Positions 1 through 8,731 are shown, counted from the stretch's first letter. The stretch: 12,824 bases of DNA from JAWLHA01 sp041690535 (GCA_041690535.1 JAWLHA010000095.1:1-12824), one strand, 5' to 3'. Program-made: numbers and translations. The notes: generated by a model from the letters alone, not told the origin.

Positions 1-130
1 GGATGGAAGATGATTGCTCCTGCATAATCTTCACTCCCGACATCCATGTCGGTCGTATTCACAGCGCACCTGCTTTCAAGGACTTACATCGCTCACAGCA
101 CGGCCGTGACGTTAGTATGCGTTTACCCTG
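1..130. mobile_element. Right end of an ISAs1-type MITE or IS, cut by the window edge
   Basis: This stretch matches 9114-9243 at 123 of 130 positions without gaps; the first 60 bases are identical. It ends in ACCCTG at 125-130, which read inward on the minus strand is CAGGGTAAACGCATACTAAC, the same terminus as the complete copy at 8978-9243. It carries the same hairpin (37-43 with 46-52). Homology stops exactly at 130, as expected of a transposon boundary. The adjacent 131-140 (GTCAGCGCCG) would be the target duplication, and it contains the hrpB stop codon at 132-134. The left half lies outside the window, so whether this is a MITE or the end of a full insertion sequence cannot be told. Translations of this repeat should not be treated as genes. 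Confidence 0.85.
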
Positions 131-131
131 G

Positions 132-2630
132 TCAGCGCCGGCGGGTTCTGGCAGTGGCGGGGGCGCTCCAGGGGTCTTCGGGCCAGGGGTGTTTGGGGTA
201 GCGCCCTTTCAGCTCCTTCTTCACCTCCGCATAGGTCCGCCCCCAGAAGCCTCGGAGATCCTGGGTCACCTGAATGGGCCGCTGTGCCGGGGAGAGCAGG
301 TGCAGGGTCACCGCCACTTTGCCCCAGGCCACCCGGGGGGTATCGGCCAGGCCGAACATCTCCTGCAGCTTCACCGCCAGCACGGGGGATTCTCCCGGCG
401 TATAGCGCAGGCGCTTTCGCGCTCCGCTCGGCACCTGGAGGTGGGTGGGAGCCCCTTCATCGAGGCGGCGTTGTTGCTCCCAAGGAAGCATCGCCAGGAG
501 GATGGCGGCAAGGTCAAGCCGCCCCAGCTGCTCCCTCCGCCCAATCCCCTGCAGGTAGGGCAACAACCACTTCTCCAGCCGCTCGCCAAGAGCGGCATCA
601 CCGAGGTCGGGCCAATCCTCCTCAGGGCACCAGTGACGCAGCGAAAGTACCCTCGCCTGCAGCGCGCGCGCCTCCTCCGACCAAGGCAACGCTCCGAGCC
701 CCATGGCCCGCACCCCCTCCAGCATCGCCTGGGCCATGGGTTCGGGCGGCGGCGGGTGCAGCCGCCGCTCGCGGAGGATCACCTGCCCCAGCCGCTCCAC
801 CCGCCGTGCGATCACCGCTTCGCTGCGGGCGTCCCAGGCGACCTCCTCGCCGTGCAGGATCCGCGGGGCGAGGTGTTCGCGCAGAAGCTCTTCATCCAGC
901 GCAGCGGCCACGCGGATGCGACTCTCCTCCCCTGCCCCGTCCAGGTCCGAGGCCACCAGCAGCTCACCCCGGGCGAGATCGCAACCGCTGTCGAGCCGTG
1001 CCCCGCGCCCCCCCGAGAGCAGATACCGCCCACTCCCCTGCTCGCGCCGTTTGGCCACCCGGTCGGGGTAGGCAAAGGCAAGGAGGATGGCCGCCCACTC
1101 ATCCCCCGCCCGCGCCTGCTCCCGAACCCCAAGCAGACGGCGGAACTGCGATGCCGCACGCTCCACGGCCCGGCAGCCGTTGGGGTCGGCCCCGAGGGCG
1201 CGCGCACCACCCGCCCCCCCACGGCGAAAGGCCTCCAGCGCCTGCAGACGCAATCCGAAATCACACCGGCCCCGCTCCCGCAGCAAGTCCCGTTCAGACA
1301 GGAGGGCCGCAATGTCCGCCCCCAGAGCCGTCACGCCCAATTCCCGGGCCCGCAGCAGCATGTGACCCAACCGGGGATGAAGGGGCAGGCCGGCCATGGC
1401 CCGGCCCGTATCGGTGATGCGTCCGTACTCGTCCAGCGCCTCCAGGTCCGTGAGCAGGGCCCGTGCCTGGGCAAACGGCCCGGCCGGCGGCAGGTCCATC
1501 CAGGAGAGGTCCTCGGGCCCATGCACGCCCCAGGCGGCCAGCTCCAGCGCCAGCGGGGCCAGGTCCGCGTGGAGGATCTCAGGGGGCGTCTGGGGAACAA
1601 GCCCCCGCTGCGTCCCCTCACTCCAGAGACGGTAACACACCCCCGGGCCGAGCCGCCCGGCCCGGCCGGCCCGCTGCTCGGCCGAGGCGCGGGAGATCCG
1701 CACCGTCTCCAGGCGCGTCAACCCGCTGCCCGGATCGAAACGGGGGACACGGGCCCAGCCACTGTCCACCACCACGCTCACCCCCTCGATGGTCAGGCTG
1801 GTCTCCGCGATGTTGGTGGCCAGCACCACCTTGCGCCCCCCCTCCCGGTCCGGAAGGATGGCGCGCTGCTGCGCCTCCATGGGCAGGTCGCCGTAGAGGG
1901 GATGCAGCCCGGCGCGGCCCGCCAGCGGCTCCTCCAGCACGGCTGCGGCGCGCCGGATCTCCCCCACCCCGGGGAGAAAGGCGAGGACATCGCCGCTGTT
2001 CTCGGCCAATGCCGTGAGGACCCAGCGGGCGACCGTCTCGCCGATGGGCCCCTCGGGGTCCCGCGGCAGGTGATGCACCTCCACCGGGTGGCAGCGCCCC
2101 TCACTGGCGACCAGCGGAGCTTGCAGATGCTCTGCGACGCGGCCCCCATCCAGGGTGGCAGACATCACCAGCAAACGGAGATCGTCGCGCAGTGCGACCT
2201 GCGCGTCACGGCAGAGGGCCAGGGCCAGATCACTCTCCAGATGGCGCTCGTGAAACTCATCGAAGATCACCAGCCCCACCCCCTCCAACTCGGGGTCCTG
2301 CTGGAGTCGGCGGGTCAGAATCCCCTCCGTCACCACCTCGATGCGCGTGAGCGCCGAGACCTTGCTCTCGAAGCGGATTCGGTAGCCGACCCTCCGTCCC
2401 ACCGGCTCCCCGAGCTGCTCGGCCAGGCGAAGCGCTGCGGCGCGGGCCGCCAGACGCCGGGGCTCCAGCACGATGATGCGCTGTCCGGCCAGCCAGCTTT
2501 CCTCGAGCAGCGCCAGCGGGACCCGGGTGGTCTTGCCGGCGCCGGGGGGCGCCAGCAACACCGCCGAACGGTGCCGCGCCAGGGTGGATTTCAGGTCAGG
2601 AAGTACGGAGTCGATGGGAAGTTCTTGCAT
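132..2630 (-). CDS. hrpB: ATP-dependent helicase HrpB (DEAH/RHA-type)
   Basis: Encodes an 832-residue superfamily 2 helicase of the HrpB type, slightly longer than the roughly 810-820 residue E. coli protein. Visible motifs: Walker A GAGKT at about 30-34, DEFH (HrpB's form of the DEAH box) at 124-127, SAT at 157-159, a helicase C-terminal block ATNIAETSLT at 271-280 and QRAGRAGR at 319-326. The C-terminus has the RYPKHPWPEDPW signature of the HrpB C-terminal domain. HrpB is a predicted cytoplasmic RNA-dependent ATPase whose exact role in most bacteria is unsettled. I chose the ATG at 2630 because MQELPIDSVLPDL aligns with the E. coli N-terminus; another in-frame ATG lies at 2639, and neither has a strong ribosome binding site. 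The stop codon is one base from the repeat element ending at 130, but the gene is intact. Confidence 0.95.
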   Translation of the reverse strand: MQELPIDSVLPDLKSTLARHRSAVLLAPPGAGKTTRVPLALLEESWLAGQRIIVLEPRRLAARAAALRLAEQLGEPVGRRVGYRIRFESKVSALTRIEVVTEGILTRRLQQDPELEGVGLVIFDEFHERHLESDLALALCRDAQVALRDDLRLLVMSATLDGGRVAEHLQAPLVASEGRCHPVEVHHLPRDPEGPIGETVARWVLTALAENSGDVLAFLPGVGEIRRAAAVLEEPLAGRAGLHPLYGDLPMEAQQRAILPDREGGRKVVLATNIAETSLTIEGVSVVVDSGWARVPRFDPGSGLTRLETVRISRASAEQRAGRAGRLGPGVCYRLWSEGTQRGLVPQTPPEILHADLAPLALELAAWGVHGPEDLSWMDLPPAGPFAQARALLTDLEALDEYGRITDTGRAMAGLPLHPRLGHMLLRARELGVTALGADIAALLSERDLLRERGRCDFGLRLQALEAFRRGGAGGARALGADPNGCRAVERAASQFRRLLGVREQARAGDEWAAILLAFAYPDRVAKRREQGSGRYLLSGGRGARLDSGCDLARGELLVASDLDGAGEESRIRVAAALDEELLREHLAPRILHGEEVAWDARSEAVIARRVERLGQVILRERRLHPPPPEPMAQAMLEGVRAMGLGALPWSEEARALQARVLSLRHWCPEEDWPDLGDAALGERLEKWLLPYLQGIGRREQLGRLDLAAILLAMLPWEQQRRLDEGAPTHLQVPSGARKRLRYTPGESPVLAVKLQEMFGLADTPRVAWGKVAVTLHLLSPAQRPIQVTQDLRGFWGRTYAEVKKELKGRYPKHPWPEDPWSAPATARTRRR

Positions 2631-2721
2631 GGGGCGCATTCTAACGCAGCATCGGCGCGCAACCGGGAGCAAAACGCTCGGCGGCAACTAAACTAATCTC
2701 AGGCGAGCGAGAGGGAGTGTC

Positions 2722-3183
2722 ATGGAGAGAATCGGTGTACTCATCGCGAATGGCAGTGAGGCTCGCTTCTACACCGCGGAGCGTGAGGGACAACACCTGC
2801 AGAACCTGAGTCTGGCGCAGGAGTTTCTCGATCCCCTGGTCCGCCACAAGGAGGGGGATATCACGTCGGACCACTCGAGCCATCGCGAAACCCGCACCGA
2901 TGGGACGGCCAGCCAACGCGTCTACGGCAGCTTTCCCGAACCGACCGATCCCAAGGAGTTCGAGATGGAGCGGTTCGCCCGGGAAATCGCCAAAGCGCTG
3001 GAACACGGGCGTACTACCAAGGCCTTCGATTCTCTGATACTGTTCGCACCGCCTCACTTCCACGGGATGCTGAACAAGCATCTGGGCGATCAGCTCTCGC
3101 GGATGGTCGAGCGACATGTGGAGAAGGACTACACCAAGGTCCCCGATCACGAACTGCTGGAGACCGTGCGCAGCCACGCTTGA
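2722..3183 (+). CDS. Host attachment family protein (PF10116-like)
   Basis: A 153-residue soluble protein. The N-terminus GVLIANGSEARFYTAE and the later LILFAPPHFHGMLNKHL match the 'host attachment protein' family, named after a plant-attachment locus in rhizobia but present in many free-living bacteria, where it resembles archaeal release-factor-like (baeRF) folds. The biochemical role is unknown, and the family name should not be read as evidence of host interaction. A hydrophilic middle (about residues 48-72) is rich in His, Arg, Asp and Thr. A ribosome binding site GAGGGAG lies 4-5 bases before the ATG. The gene diverges from hrpB across 91 bp; TAAACT at about 2690 could be a -10 box, but no convincing -35 is seen. 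Confidence 0.85.
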   Translation: MERIGVLIANGSEARFYTAEREGQHLQNLSLAQEFLDPLVRHKEGDITSDHSSHRETRTDGTASQRVYGSFPEPTDPKEFEMERFAREIAKALEHGRTTKAFDSLILFAPPHFHGMLNKHLGDQLSRMVERHVEKDYTKVPDHELLETVRSHA

Positions 3184-3309
3184 TCCTCCAGTCCACAACC
3201 GCTTCTCGGAAAGACGAACCGGTTCACAGACGAATCGAGACGGAGCGCACACAATCCAGCCCCCACGGGACGATAAAGTGTGCAACCCCTGAACGGAGGG
3301 AACCTAACT

Positions 3310-3465
3310 GTGATTAGATTTATCGCCATGGGTGTCGTTGGCTACTTGGCCATCACCGGTCAGCTCGCCGAAGCGCTTCCCGCCATCGACGGGTACGCCG
3401 ATTTCCTCGCGGCGGGGCTCATCGCCGTGCTGGCGGCACCGACCCTGCATAGGCTGTTCCACTGA
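3310..3465 (+). CDS. Small membrane protein, 51 residues, unassigned
   Basis: I chose the GTG at 3310 because GGAGGG sits 9 bases upstream and translation gives MIRFIAMGVVGYLAI, a hydrophobic segment directly after the start. A second hydrophobic segment lies at about residues 31-45, and the protein ends in basic and aromatic residues (LHRLFH). The product would be a two-helix inner-membrane protein with a short acidic turn (about residues 20-31). A longer reading from a GTG at 3280 would include the ribosome binding site in the coding sequence and is less likely. It lies 126 bp after the host-attachment-family gene on the same strand and converges on bioA. I recognise no family; coding status rests on the start signal and hydrophobic pattern. 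Confidence 0.55.
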   Translation: MIRFIAMGVVGYLAITGQLAEALPAIDGYADFLAAGLIAVLAAPTLHRLFH

Positions 3466-3516
3466 GGTGGAGCGGCTTTGCCGGGCATCCGGCAGGTGTT
3501 CGCTTCCCTGCTGCCG

Positions 3517-4866
3517 TCACTCTCGGGTAGCCCGATCGATACCCTCCTCCATGACCTTGGCCAGGAAGCGGAGCTGCGCCTCGTCGATAATGTAGGGCGG
3601 CATCAGATAACTGACACTCCCCAGCGGCCGCAGCAACGCGCCACGGCTCAAGGCATGGCGATACACCTTGAGCCCCCGCCGCTCCTGCCACGGATAAGGC
3701 TCGCGCGAGGCCTTCTCCCTGACCATCTCCACCGCCAGGATCATGCCGGTCTGGCGCACCTCCGCCACATGGGGGTGATCGTTCAGATGGGCGGTCGACT
3801 CCGCCATCACCGCCGCGAGATGCCGGTTGCGCTCCAGCACCCCGTCCCCCTCGAAGATGTCGAGCGAGGCCAGCGCGGCGGCGCAGGCCAGCGGATTGCC
3901 GGTGTAGGAGTGGGAGTGGAGAAAGGCGGTGAGCTTCTCATAGTCGTCGTAGAAAGCCCCGTAGACCTCGGCAGTGGTCATCACCACTGAGAGGGGCAGA
4001 TACCCTGCGGTGAGCCCCTTGGAGAGGCACATGAAGTCGGGCGTGATCCCCGCCTGCTCGCAGGCGAACATGGTGCCGGTACGGCCGAACCCCACTGCGA
4101 TCTCGTCGGCGATGAGGTGCACGCCGTAGCGGTCGCACGCCTCGCGCAACAGCGTGAGGTAGAGGGGGTCGTACATGCGCATCGCCCCGGCGCACTGCAC
4201 CAACGGCTCGACGATAACGGCGCAGATATCCTCCCCGTGGCGCTCCAGCAGCTGTTCCATCTCGACAAAGCGGCGCCGCGCCACATCCGCACAGCTCTCG
4301 CCCGATGCGCGCTCGTAGCAATCCGGCGAGGGGGCTACAAGGCTCTCCAGCAGCAGCGGCCGGTAGGTGGACTTGTAGAGCGCCACATCACCCACCGACA
4401 GCGCTCCGAGGGTCTCCCCATGGTAGCTGTTGCTCAAAGTGACAAACCGTGTCTTTCGCTCCCGGCCCCGGTTGAGCCAATAGTGGAAGCTCATCTTCAG
4501 GGCCACTTCCACCGCCGCCGAACCGTTATCGGCATAGAAGCAGTGGTCGAGCCCCGGGGGGGTGATCTCCACCAGCCGCTCTGACAGCCGCACCACCGGC
4601 TCGTGGGAGAAGCCGGCCAGAATGACGTGCTCCAGCTCGTCCAGCTGCCGCTTCACCGCCCCATTGATGCGCGGATTGGCATGGCCGAAGAGGTTTACCC
4701 ACCAGGAGCTGATCGCGTCGAGATAGCGGTTGCCATCGAAATCCTCCAGCCAGACCCCCTCCCCCCGGCGGATGGGGATCATCGGCAGCGTCTCGTGATC
4801 CTTCATCTGGGTGCAGGGGTGCCAAAGGGTGGCGAGGTCTCGCTGCACCAGGTCAGCGTTCTTCAT
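3517..4866 (-). CDS. bioA: Adenosylmethionine-8-amino-7-oxononanoate aminotransferase
   Basis: Encodes a 449-residue class III, PLP-dependent aminotransferase that converts 8-amino-7-oxononanoate (KAPA) to 7,8-diaminononanoate in biotin synthesis, using S-adenosylmethionine as amino donor. BioA hallmarks: LWHPCTQMKDH near residues 14-24, SSWWVNLFGHANP at 53-65, the phosphate-binding GSAAVE at 115-120, SYHGET at 147-152, Asp254 in LIADEIAVGFGRTG, and the PLP lysine at 283 in LSKGLTAGYLPLS. The ATG at 4866 is preceded by GGAGGGG; a TTG 12 bases earlier is in frame but overlaps that site. The stop codon of ubiA is 18 bp upstream on the same strand, so the two are probably co-transcribed. No other bio gene is in the window, so bioA is detached from a classical biotin operon here. 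Confidence 0.96.
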   Translation of the reverse strand: MKNADLVQRDLATLWHPCTQMKDHETLPMIPIRRGEGVWLEDFDGNRYLDAISSWWVNLFGHANPRINGAVKRQLDELEHVILAGFSHEPVVRLSERLVEITPPGLDHCFYADNGSAAVEVALKMSFHYWLNRGRERKTRFVTLSNSYHGETLGALSVGDVALYKSTYRPLLLESLVAPSPDCYERASGESCADVARRRFVEMEQLLERHGEDICAVIVEPLVQCAGAMRMYDPLYLTLLREACDRYGVHLIADEIAVGFGRTGTMFACEQAGITPDFMCLSKGLTAGYLPLSVVMTTAEVYGAFYDDYEKLTAFLHSHSYTGNPLACAAALASLDIFEGDGVLERNRHLAAVMAESTAHLNDHPHVAEVRQTGMILAVEMVREKASREPYPWQERRGLKVYRHALSRGALLRPLGSVSYLMPPYIIDEAQLRFLAKVMEEGIDRATRE

Positions 4867-4884
4867 CGGCCCCTCCAAGAGAAA

Positions 4885-5760
4885 TCAGAGTGCGTAGTCG
4901 AGGGCAATGCCGGCGAACACGGCCATGCCAAAGTAATGGTTGTTAAGGAAGGCCCGAAAGCTGAGCCCCGGGTCACGGGCGCGGATGAGGTATTGCTCGT
5001 AAAGACCGAACACGGCGGCCCCGCCAAGCCCGAAATAGTAAAGCGGTCCCAGTTCCAGCCCCACCCCTGCAACCGCCAACATGATGAGCACCAGCAGCTG
5101 CATCAGCCCGATCCCAAGCCGGTCATACCGACCCAGCAAAATGGCCGCGGACTTTACCCCGATCTTGAGGTCGTCCTCGCGGTCAGCCATGGCGTACATG
5201 GTGTCGTAGGCCAGGGCCCAGAAGATATTGGCCACGAACAGCACCCAGGCCACCACCGGCACCCCGCCGGTTTCGGCGGCAAACGCCATGGGGATGGCCC
5301 AGCCGAAGGCCGCGCCCAGGTAGGCCTGGGGCAGATGGGTGATGCGCTTCATGAAGGGGTAGCTGGCTGCAAGCAAGACTCCAACCACCGAAAGCAGGAT
5401 GGTGAGCCGGTTCATGAGGAGGACCAGGCCGAAGGCGATGAGGCTCAGTACCGCAAAGACAGCCACCGCCTCGGCAGGCCGGATGGTGCCCGCGGCGAGG
5501 GGGCGGGTCTTGGTCCTTGTCACGTGAGGATCGAAGTTGCGATCGGCGAAGTCGTTGATGGCGCATCCGGCGGAACGCATCAGCACCACTCCGGCCAGGA
5601 AAACGGCGAGGACCAGGGGATCGGGGCGACCCTGGCTGGCGATCCACAGCGCCCACAGGGTGGGCCACAAGACCAAATAGATACCGATAGGGCGATCCAG
5701 GCGCATGAGGCGCACATACTCCCACAGACGCTGCCGGACACCGATTACCTGCAACTCCAC
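4885..5760 (-). CDS. ubiA: 4-hydroxybenzoate polyprenyltransferase UbiA
   Basis: A 291-residue integral membrane prenyltransferase, the same size as E. coli UbiA (290). It attaches the polyprenyl tail to 4-hydroxybenzoate, the first membrane step of ubiquinone synthesis. Both aspartate-rich magnesium/diphosphate motifs are present: NDFADRNFD at residues 69-77 and DTMYAMADREDD at 186-197. The N-terminal RLDRPIGIYLVLWPTLWALW is typical of the family. I chose the GTG at 5760 because GGAG lies 6 bases upstream and the product then has the family length; the open frame continues upstream to 6183 but only as antisense of the ATPase gene. No ubiC (chorismate lyase), often the partner gene, is next to it; instead bioA follows after 18 bp. 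It diverges from the P-type ATPase across 217 bp. Confidence 0.96.
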   Translation of the reverse strand: MELQVIGVRQRLWEYVRLMRLDRPIGIYLVLWPTLWALWIASQGRPDPLVLAVFLAGVVLMRSAGCAINDFADRNFDPHVTRTKTRPLAAGTIRPAEAVAVFAVLSLIAFGLVLLMNRLTILLSVVGVLLAASYPFMKRITHLPQAYLGAAFGWAIPMAFAAETGGVPVVAWVLFVANIFWALAYDTMYAMADREDDLKIGVKSAAILLGRYDRLGIGLMQLLVLIMLAVAGVGLELGPLYYFGLGGAAVFGLYEQYLIRARDPGLSFRAFLNNHYFGMAVFAGIALDYAL

Positions 5761-5977
5761 ATCACTCTCCGCTGGTTTGTGGCCACGGGTGTTCACAACA
5801 CAACTGAACGGCGAGGGAGGCCCGCGCCGGAAAGTCGCCCAGTGTACCGCGGCCACGGGGATTTTCCAGCCGGTGCGTTTGCCCTGGTTTGCTCCACCCC
5901 GCCACCCATGCCAGAATCTTGCTGTCGATTGTGGCCATCCGACGCCAAAACCAATAAGAACCCCCGGGAGGAAGGAC

Positions 5978-8695
5978 ATGGAGCATGATGCAGTAGGACC
6001 CGATTCCGCATGGCATTCCATGCCTGTGGCCGATGTCCTGCAGCAGTTGGAGTCGGACCAGTGGGGACTCAAGGGTGAGGAGGCCAAACACCGCCTTCGT
6101 GTCCATGGACATAACCGGCTTCCCACCGCCCGGGGACGCAATCCTCTGGTCCGCTTCTTCAGCCACTTCAACAACGTACTCATCTACGTCCTGCTCGTCG
6201 CTGCGGTGGGCAGTGCCGCAATGGGCCACTGGGCGGATGCTGCAGTCATTCTCGGCGTGGTGGTCATCAACGCCCTCATTGGCTTCATTCAGGAGGGCAA
6301 GGCGGAAAAAGCCCTCCATGCCTTGCGCCAGATGCTCTCCCAAAAGGCGACGGTGATGCGCGATGGCCGGCGCCAGGAGGTCGCGGCGGAGGATCTGGTA
6401 CCGGGCGATCTGGTCTTCATTCAGGCGGGGGACAAGGTCCCGGCGGATCTGCGTCTGCTGCAGAGCCGTAACCTGCGCATCGAGGAGGCGGCCCTCACCG
6501 GGGAGTCGGTGCCCGTGGAAAAGGGCATGTCCCCTGTCGCCCCGGACACCGTCCTGGCGGAGCGCAGTTCCATAGCTTACTCCAGCACCCTGGTCACCTA
6601 CGGGCAGGGCAGTGGTGTGGTGGTCGCCACCGGCGCCCAGACCGAGATTGGGCGCATCAGCGCCCTGCTCGAAGAGGTCACCACCCTCGAGACGCCGCTG
6701 CTGCGCCAACTGACCCGCTTCGGCCAGCTCCTGACCTTGTGGATTGTCGGGCTCGGCACCCTCACCTTCATCTTCGGCTGGCTGGCACGCGATTACACCC
6801 TCAACGAGATGTTTCTTGCGGCGGTTGGCTTGGTAGTTGCCGCCATACCCGAGGGGCTGCCCGCAATCATCACCATCACGCTGGCCATCGGGGTTCAGCG
6901 AATGGCGGCGCGTCACGCCATTATCCGCCGCTTGCCGGCGGTGGAGACCCTCGGTTCCGTCTCTGTGATCTGCTCGGATAAGACCGGGACCCTTACCCGC
7001 AATGAGATGACGGTGAAAAGCGTCGCGCTTGCGAAACGCTTCTATGAGGTCAGCGGAGTGGGCTACGACCCCCATGGCACCTTCAATGTCGCCGAGCGCG
7101 AGGTCGACCCCGACACTGATGCGGTCTTGCGTGAGTTGGTGCGAGCCGCGCTTCTGTGCAATGACGCCAGTGTGGTGGAGAGAGAGGGCGCGTGGACCCT
7201 GCAGGGCGATCCCACCGAAGGGGCCCTGGTCACCCTCGCCCTCAAGGCGGGGCTGGACCCCACCCTGACACGCGAAGAGTACCCTCGGACGGACGTGATT
7301 CCGTTCGAATCGGAGCACCGCTTCATGGCCACCCTGCACCACGATCACGCCGGGCACAGCTTCGCTGTGGTCAAGGGGGCCCCCGAGCGGCTGTTCGAGA
7401 TGTGTCGCCTGGAGCGGGTCAACGGCGAAGACCGCCCGCTGAACATCGCCGCCTGGATCGAACAGGTGGAGCAGATCGCCGCCCGCGGCCAGCGGACCCT
7501 GGCACTGGCGCTGCGTGTCCACCCCCCCTCCCCTCACGAACTCAGGTTCACCGACGTGCAGGGGGATCTGACCCTGCTGGGGGTGGTCGGACTCATCGAC
7601 CCGCCGCGGGAGGAGGCTGTGCGAGCGGTGGCACTCTGCCAATCTGCGGGCATTCAGGTGAAGATGATCACCGGCGATCACGCCGGAACGGCTCACGCCA
7701 TTGGAGAGCAGATGGGGCTCACCGGCGGCGATACGGATACCCTGACCGGCGCGGCCCTCCAGACCATGAGCAGCGAACAGTTGGAAGAGGCGGTGGAGAA
7801 AACCTGCATTTTTGCCCGCACCAGCCCGGAGGACAAACTGCGGCTGGTCCAGGCGCTGCAGGCGCGTGGCCGGGTCGCCGCCATGACCGGCGACGGGGTC
7901 AACGATGCCCCCGCCCTGAAGCGGGCCGATGTGGGGGTCGCCATGGGCATCAACGGCACCGAGGTGGCCAAGGAGGCGGCCGAGATGGTGCTGACCGACG
8001 ACAACTTCGCCTCCATTGCCAACGCGGTGGAGGAAGGGCGCACCGTCTACGACAACATCAAAAAGGCCGTCCTCTTCATCCTGCCGACCAATGGCGCGCA
8101 GGCCCTGACCATCATCGCCGCCATCGCCGCGGGGGTGGTGTTGCCCATCACTCCGCTGCAGATCCTGTGGGTGAACATGGTGACTGCCGTTACCCTCGCC
8201 CTGGCGCTGGCCTTTGAGCCCGCGGAGCAGGATGTGATGCAACGGCCACCCCGGGAGCCCTCTGAACCGCTGCTGAACGCCTTCATGGTTTGGCGCATCA
8301 TCTTCGTCTCGGTGCTGATGGTCATGGGGGTATTCGGGCTGTTCCTGTGGGAGCGTGAAGCGGGCATGGCCATCGAAGGCGCACGGACCGTCGCGGTGAA
8401 CGCCCTGGTGACGTTCGAGATCGCCTACCTGATCAACAGCCGGCACATCACCGCCTCTGTGCTAAACCGCGACGGTTTCTTCGGCAACCCCTACGCCCTG
8501 CTGGCGATCCTGCTGGTCGTTACCCTCCAGCTCCTGTTCACCTACCTGCCGCCGATGCAGCAGCTGTTCGGTACCGCCGCCGTCGGCAACGAGTCGTGGG
8601 CGCGCATCGTCTCTCTGGCGATCATCATTTTCGTGCTCATCGAAGCGGAAAAGGCAATCGTGCGGCGATGGAGCTTGCGGCGTGCGAAGCGGTGA
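5978..8695 (+). CDS. P2-type cation-transporting ATPase
   Basis: A complete 905-residue P-type ATPase. It has an N-terminal cation-ATPase domain, the actuator motif TGES at 174-177, PEGL in M4 at 291-294, the phosphorylated aspartate Asp334 in DKTGTLT, the nucleotide-binding KGAPE at 466-470, TGDGVND at 637-643, and a C-terminal set of transmembrane helices. This makes it a class II pump (Ca2+, Na+ or other hard cation). Compared with SERCA calcium pumps, the M4 glutamate is kept, but M5 reads PTNGAQ (glutamine where SERCA has Glu771) and M6 reads NMVTAV (alanine where SERCA has Asp800). That is closer to CtpF-like bacterial pumps, so the ion cannot be assigned from sequence alone. The ATG at 5978 follows GGGAGGAAGG. 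It is monocistronic as far as can be seen and divergent from ubiA. Confidence 0.93.
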   Translation: MEHDAVGPDSAWHSMPVADVLQQLESDQWGLKGEEAKHRLRVHGHNRLPTARGRNPLVRFFSHFNNVLIYVLLVAAVGSAAMGHWADAAVILGVVVINALIGFIQEGKAEKALHALRQMLSQKATVMRDGRRQEVAAEDLVPGDLVFIQAGDKVPADLRLLQSRNLRIEEAALTGESVPVEKGMSPVAPDTVLAERSSIAYSSTLVTYGQGSGVVVATGAQTEIGRISALLEEVTTLETPLLRQLTRFGQLLTLWIVGLGTLTFIFGWLARDYTLNEMFLAAVGLVVAAIPEGLPAIITITLAIGVQRMAARHAIIRRLPAVETLGSVSVICSDKTGTLTRNEMTVKSVALAKRFYEVSGVGYDPHGTFNVAEREVDPDTDAVLRELVRAALLCNDASVVEREGAWTLQGDPTEGALVTLALKAGLDPTLTREEYPRTDVIPFESEHRFMATLHHDHAGHSFAVVKGAPERLFEMCRLERVNGEDRPLNIAAWIEQVEQIAARGQRTLALALRVHPPSPHELRFTDVQGDLTLLGVVGLIDPPREEAVRAVALCQSAGIQVKMITGDHAGTAHAIGEQMGLTGGDTDTLTGAALQTMSSEQLEEAVEKTCIFARTSPEDKLRLVQALQARGRVAAMTGDGVNDAPALKRADVGVAMGINGTEVAKEAAEMVLTDDNFASIANAVEEGRTVYDNIKKAVLFILPTNGAQALTIIAAIAAGVVLPITPLQILWVNMVTAVTLALALAFEPAEQDVMQRPPREPSEPLLNAFMVWRIIFVSVLMVMGVFGLFLWEREAGMAIEGARTVAVNALVTFEIAYLINSRHITASVLNRDGFFGNPYALLAILLVVTLQLLFTYLPPMQQLFGTAAVGNESWARIVSLAIIIFVLIEAEKAIVRRWSLRRAKR

Positions 8696-8731
8696 CTTTC
8701 CGCGTGGGCATACTCCAGGGGGGAGCCGACC

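Noticed and set aside
3..2696. 897-codon open frame on the plus strand opposite hrpB
   Set aside because: It begins inside the repeat element and runs antisense to a complete HrpB gene with all helicase motifs. Its product is Pro/Arg/Gln/Gly-rich low-complexity sequence typical of antisense reading in GC-rich DNA.
3479..3494. TGCCGG-GCAT-CCGGCA hairpin between the 51-residue gene and bioA as a terminator
   Set aside because: The stem is only 6 bp and no T-tract follows on either strand.
5761..5977. Divergent promoters or an operator between ubiA and the ATPase
   Set aside because: No hexamer pair at acceptable spacing and no convincing palindrome was found; GTGTTCACAACAC near 5789 is short and matches no regulator site I can name.
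4603..5988. 461-codon plus-strand frame over bioA start and ubiA
   Set aside because: Runs antisense to two clearly identified genes and has no recognisable domain.
7192..8217. 341-codon plus-strand frame within the ATPase gene
   Set aside because: Frame-shifted shadow of the ATPase coding sequence, rich in Arg, Gly and Pro.
5762..8446. 894-codon open frame on the minus strand opposite the P-type ATPase
   Set aside because: Antisense shadow: the plus strand encodes an intact ATPase, and the minus-strand product has no domain and a His/Gly/Asp-rich composition.
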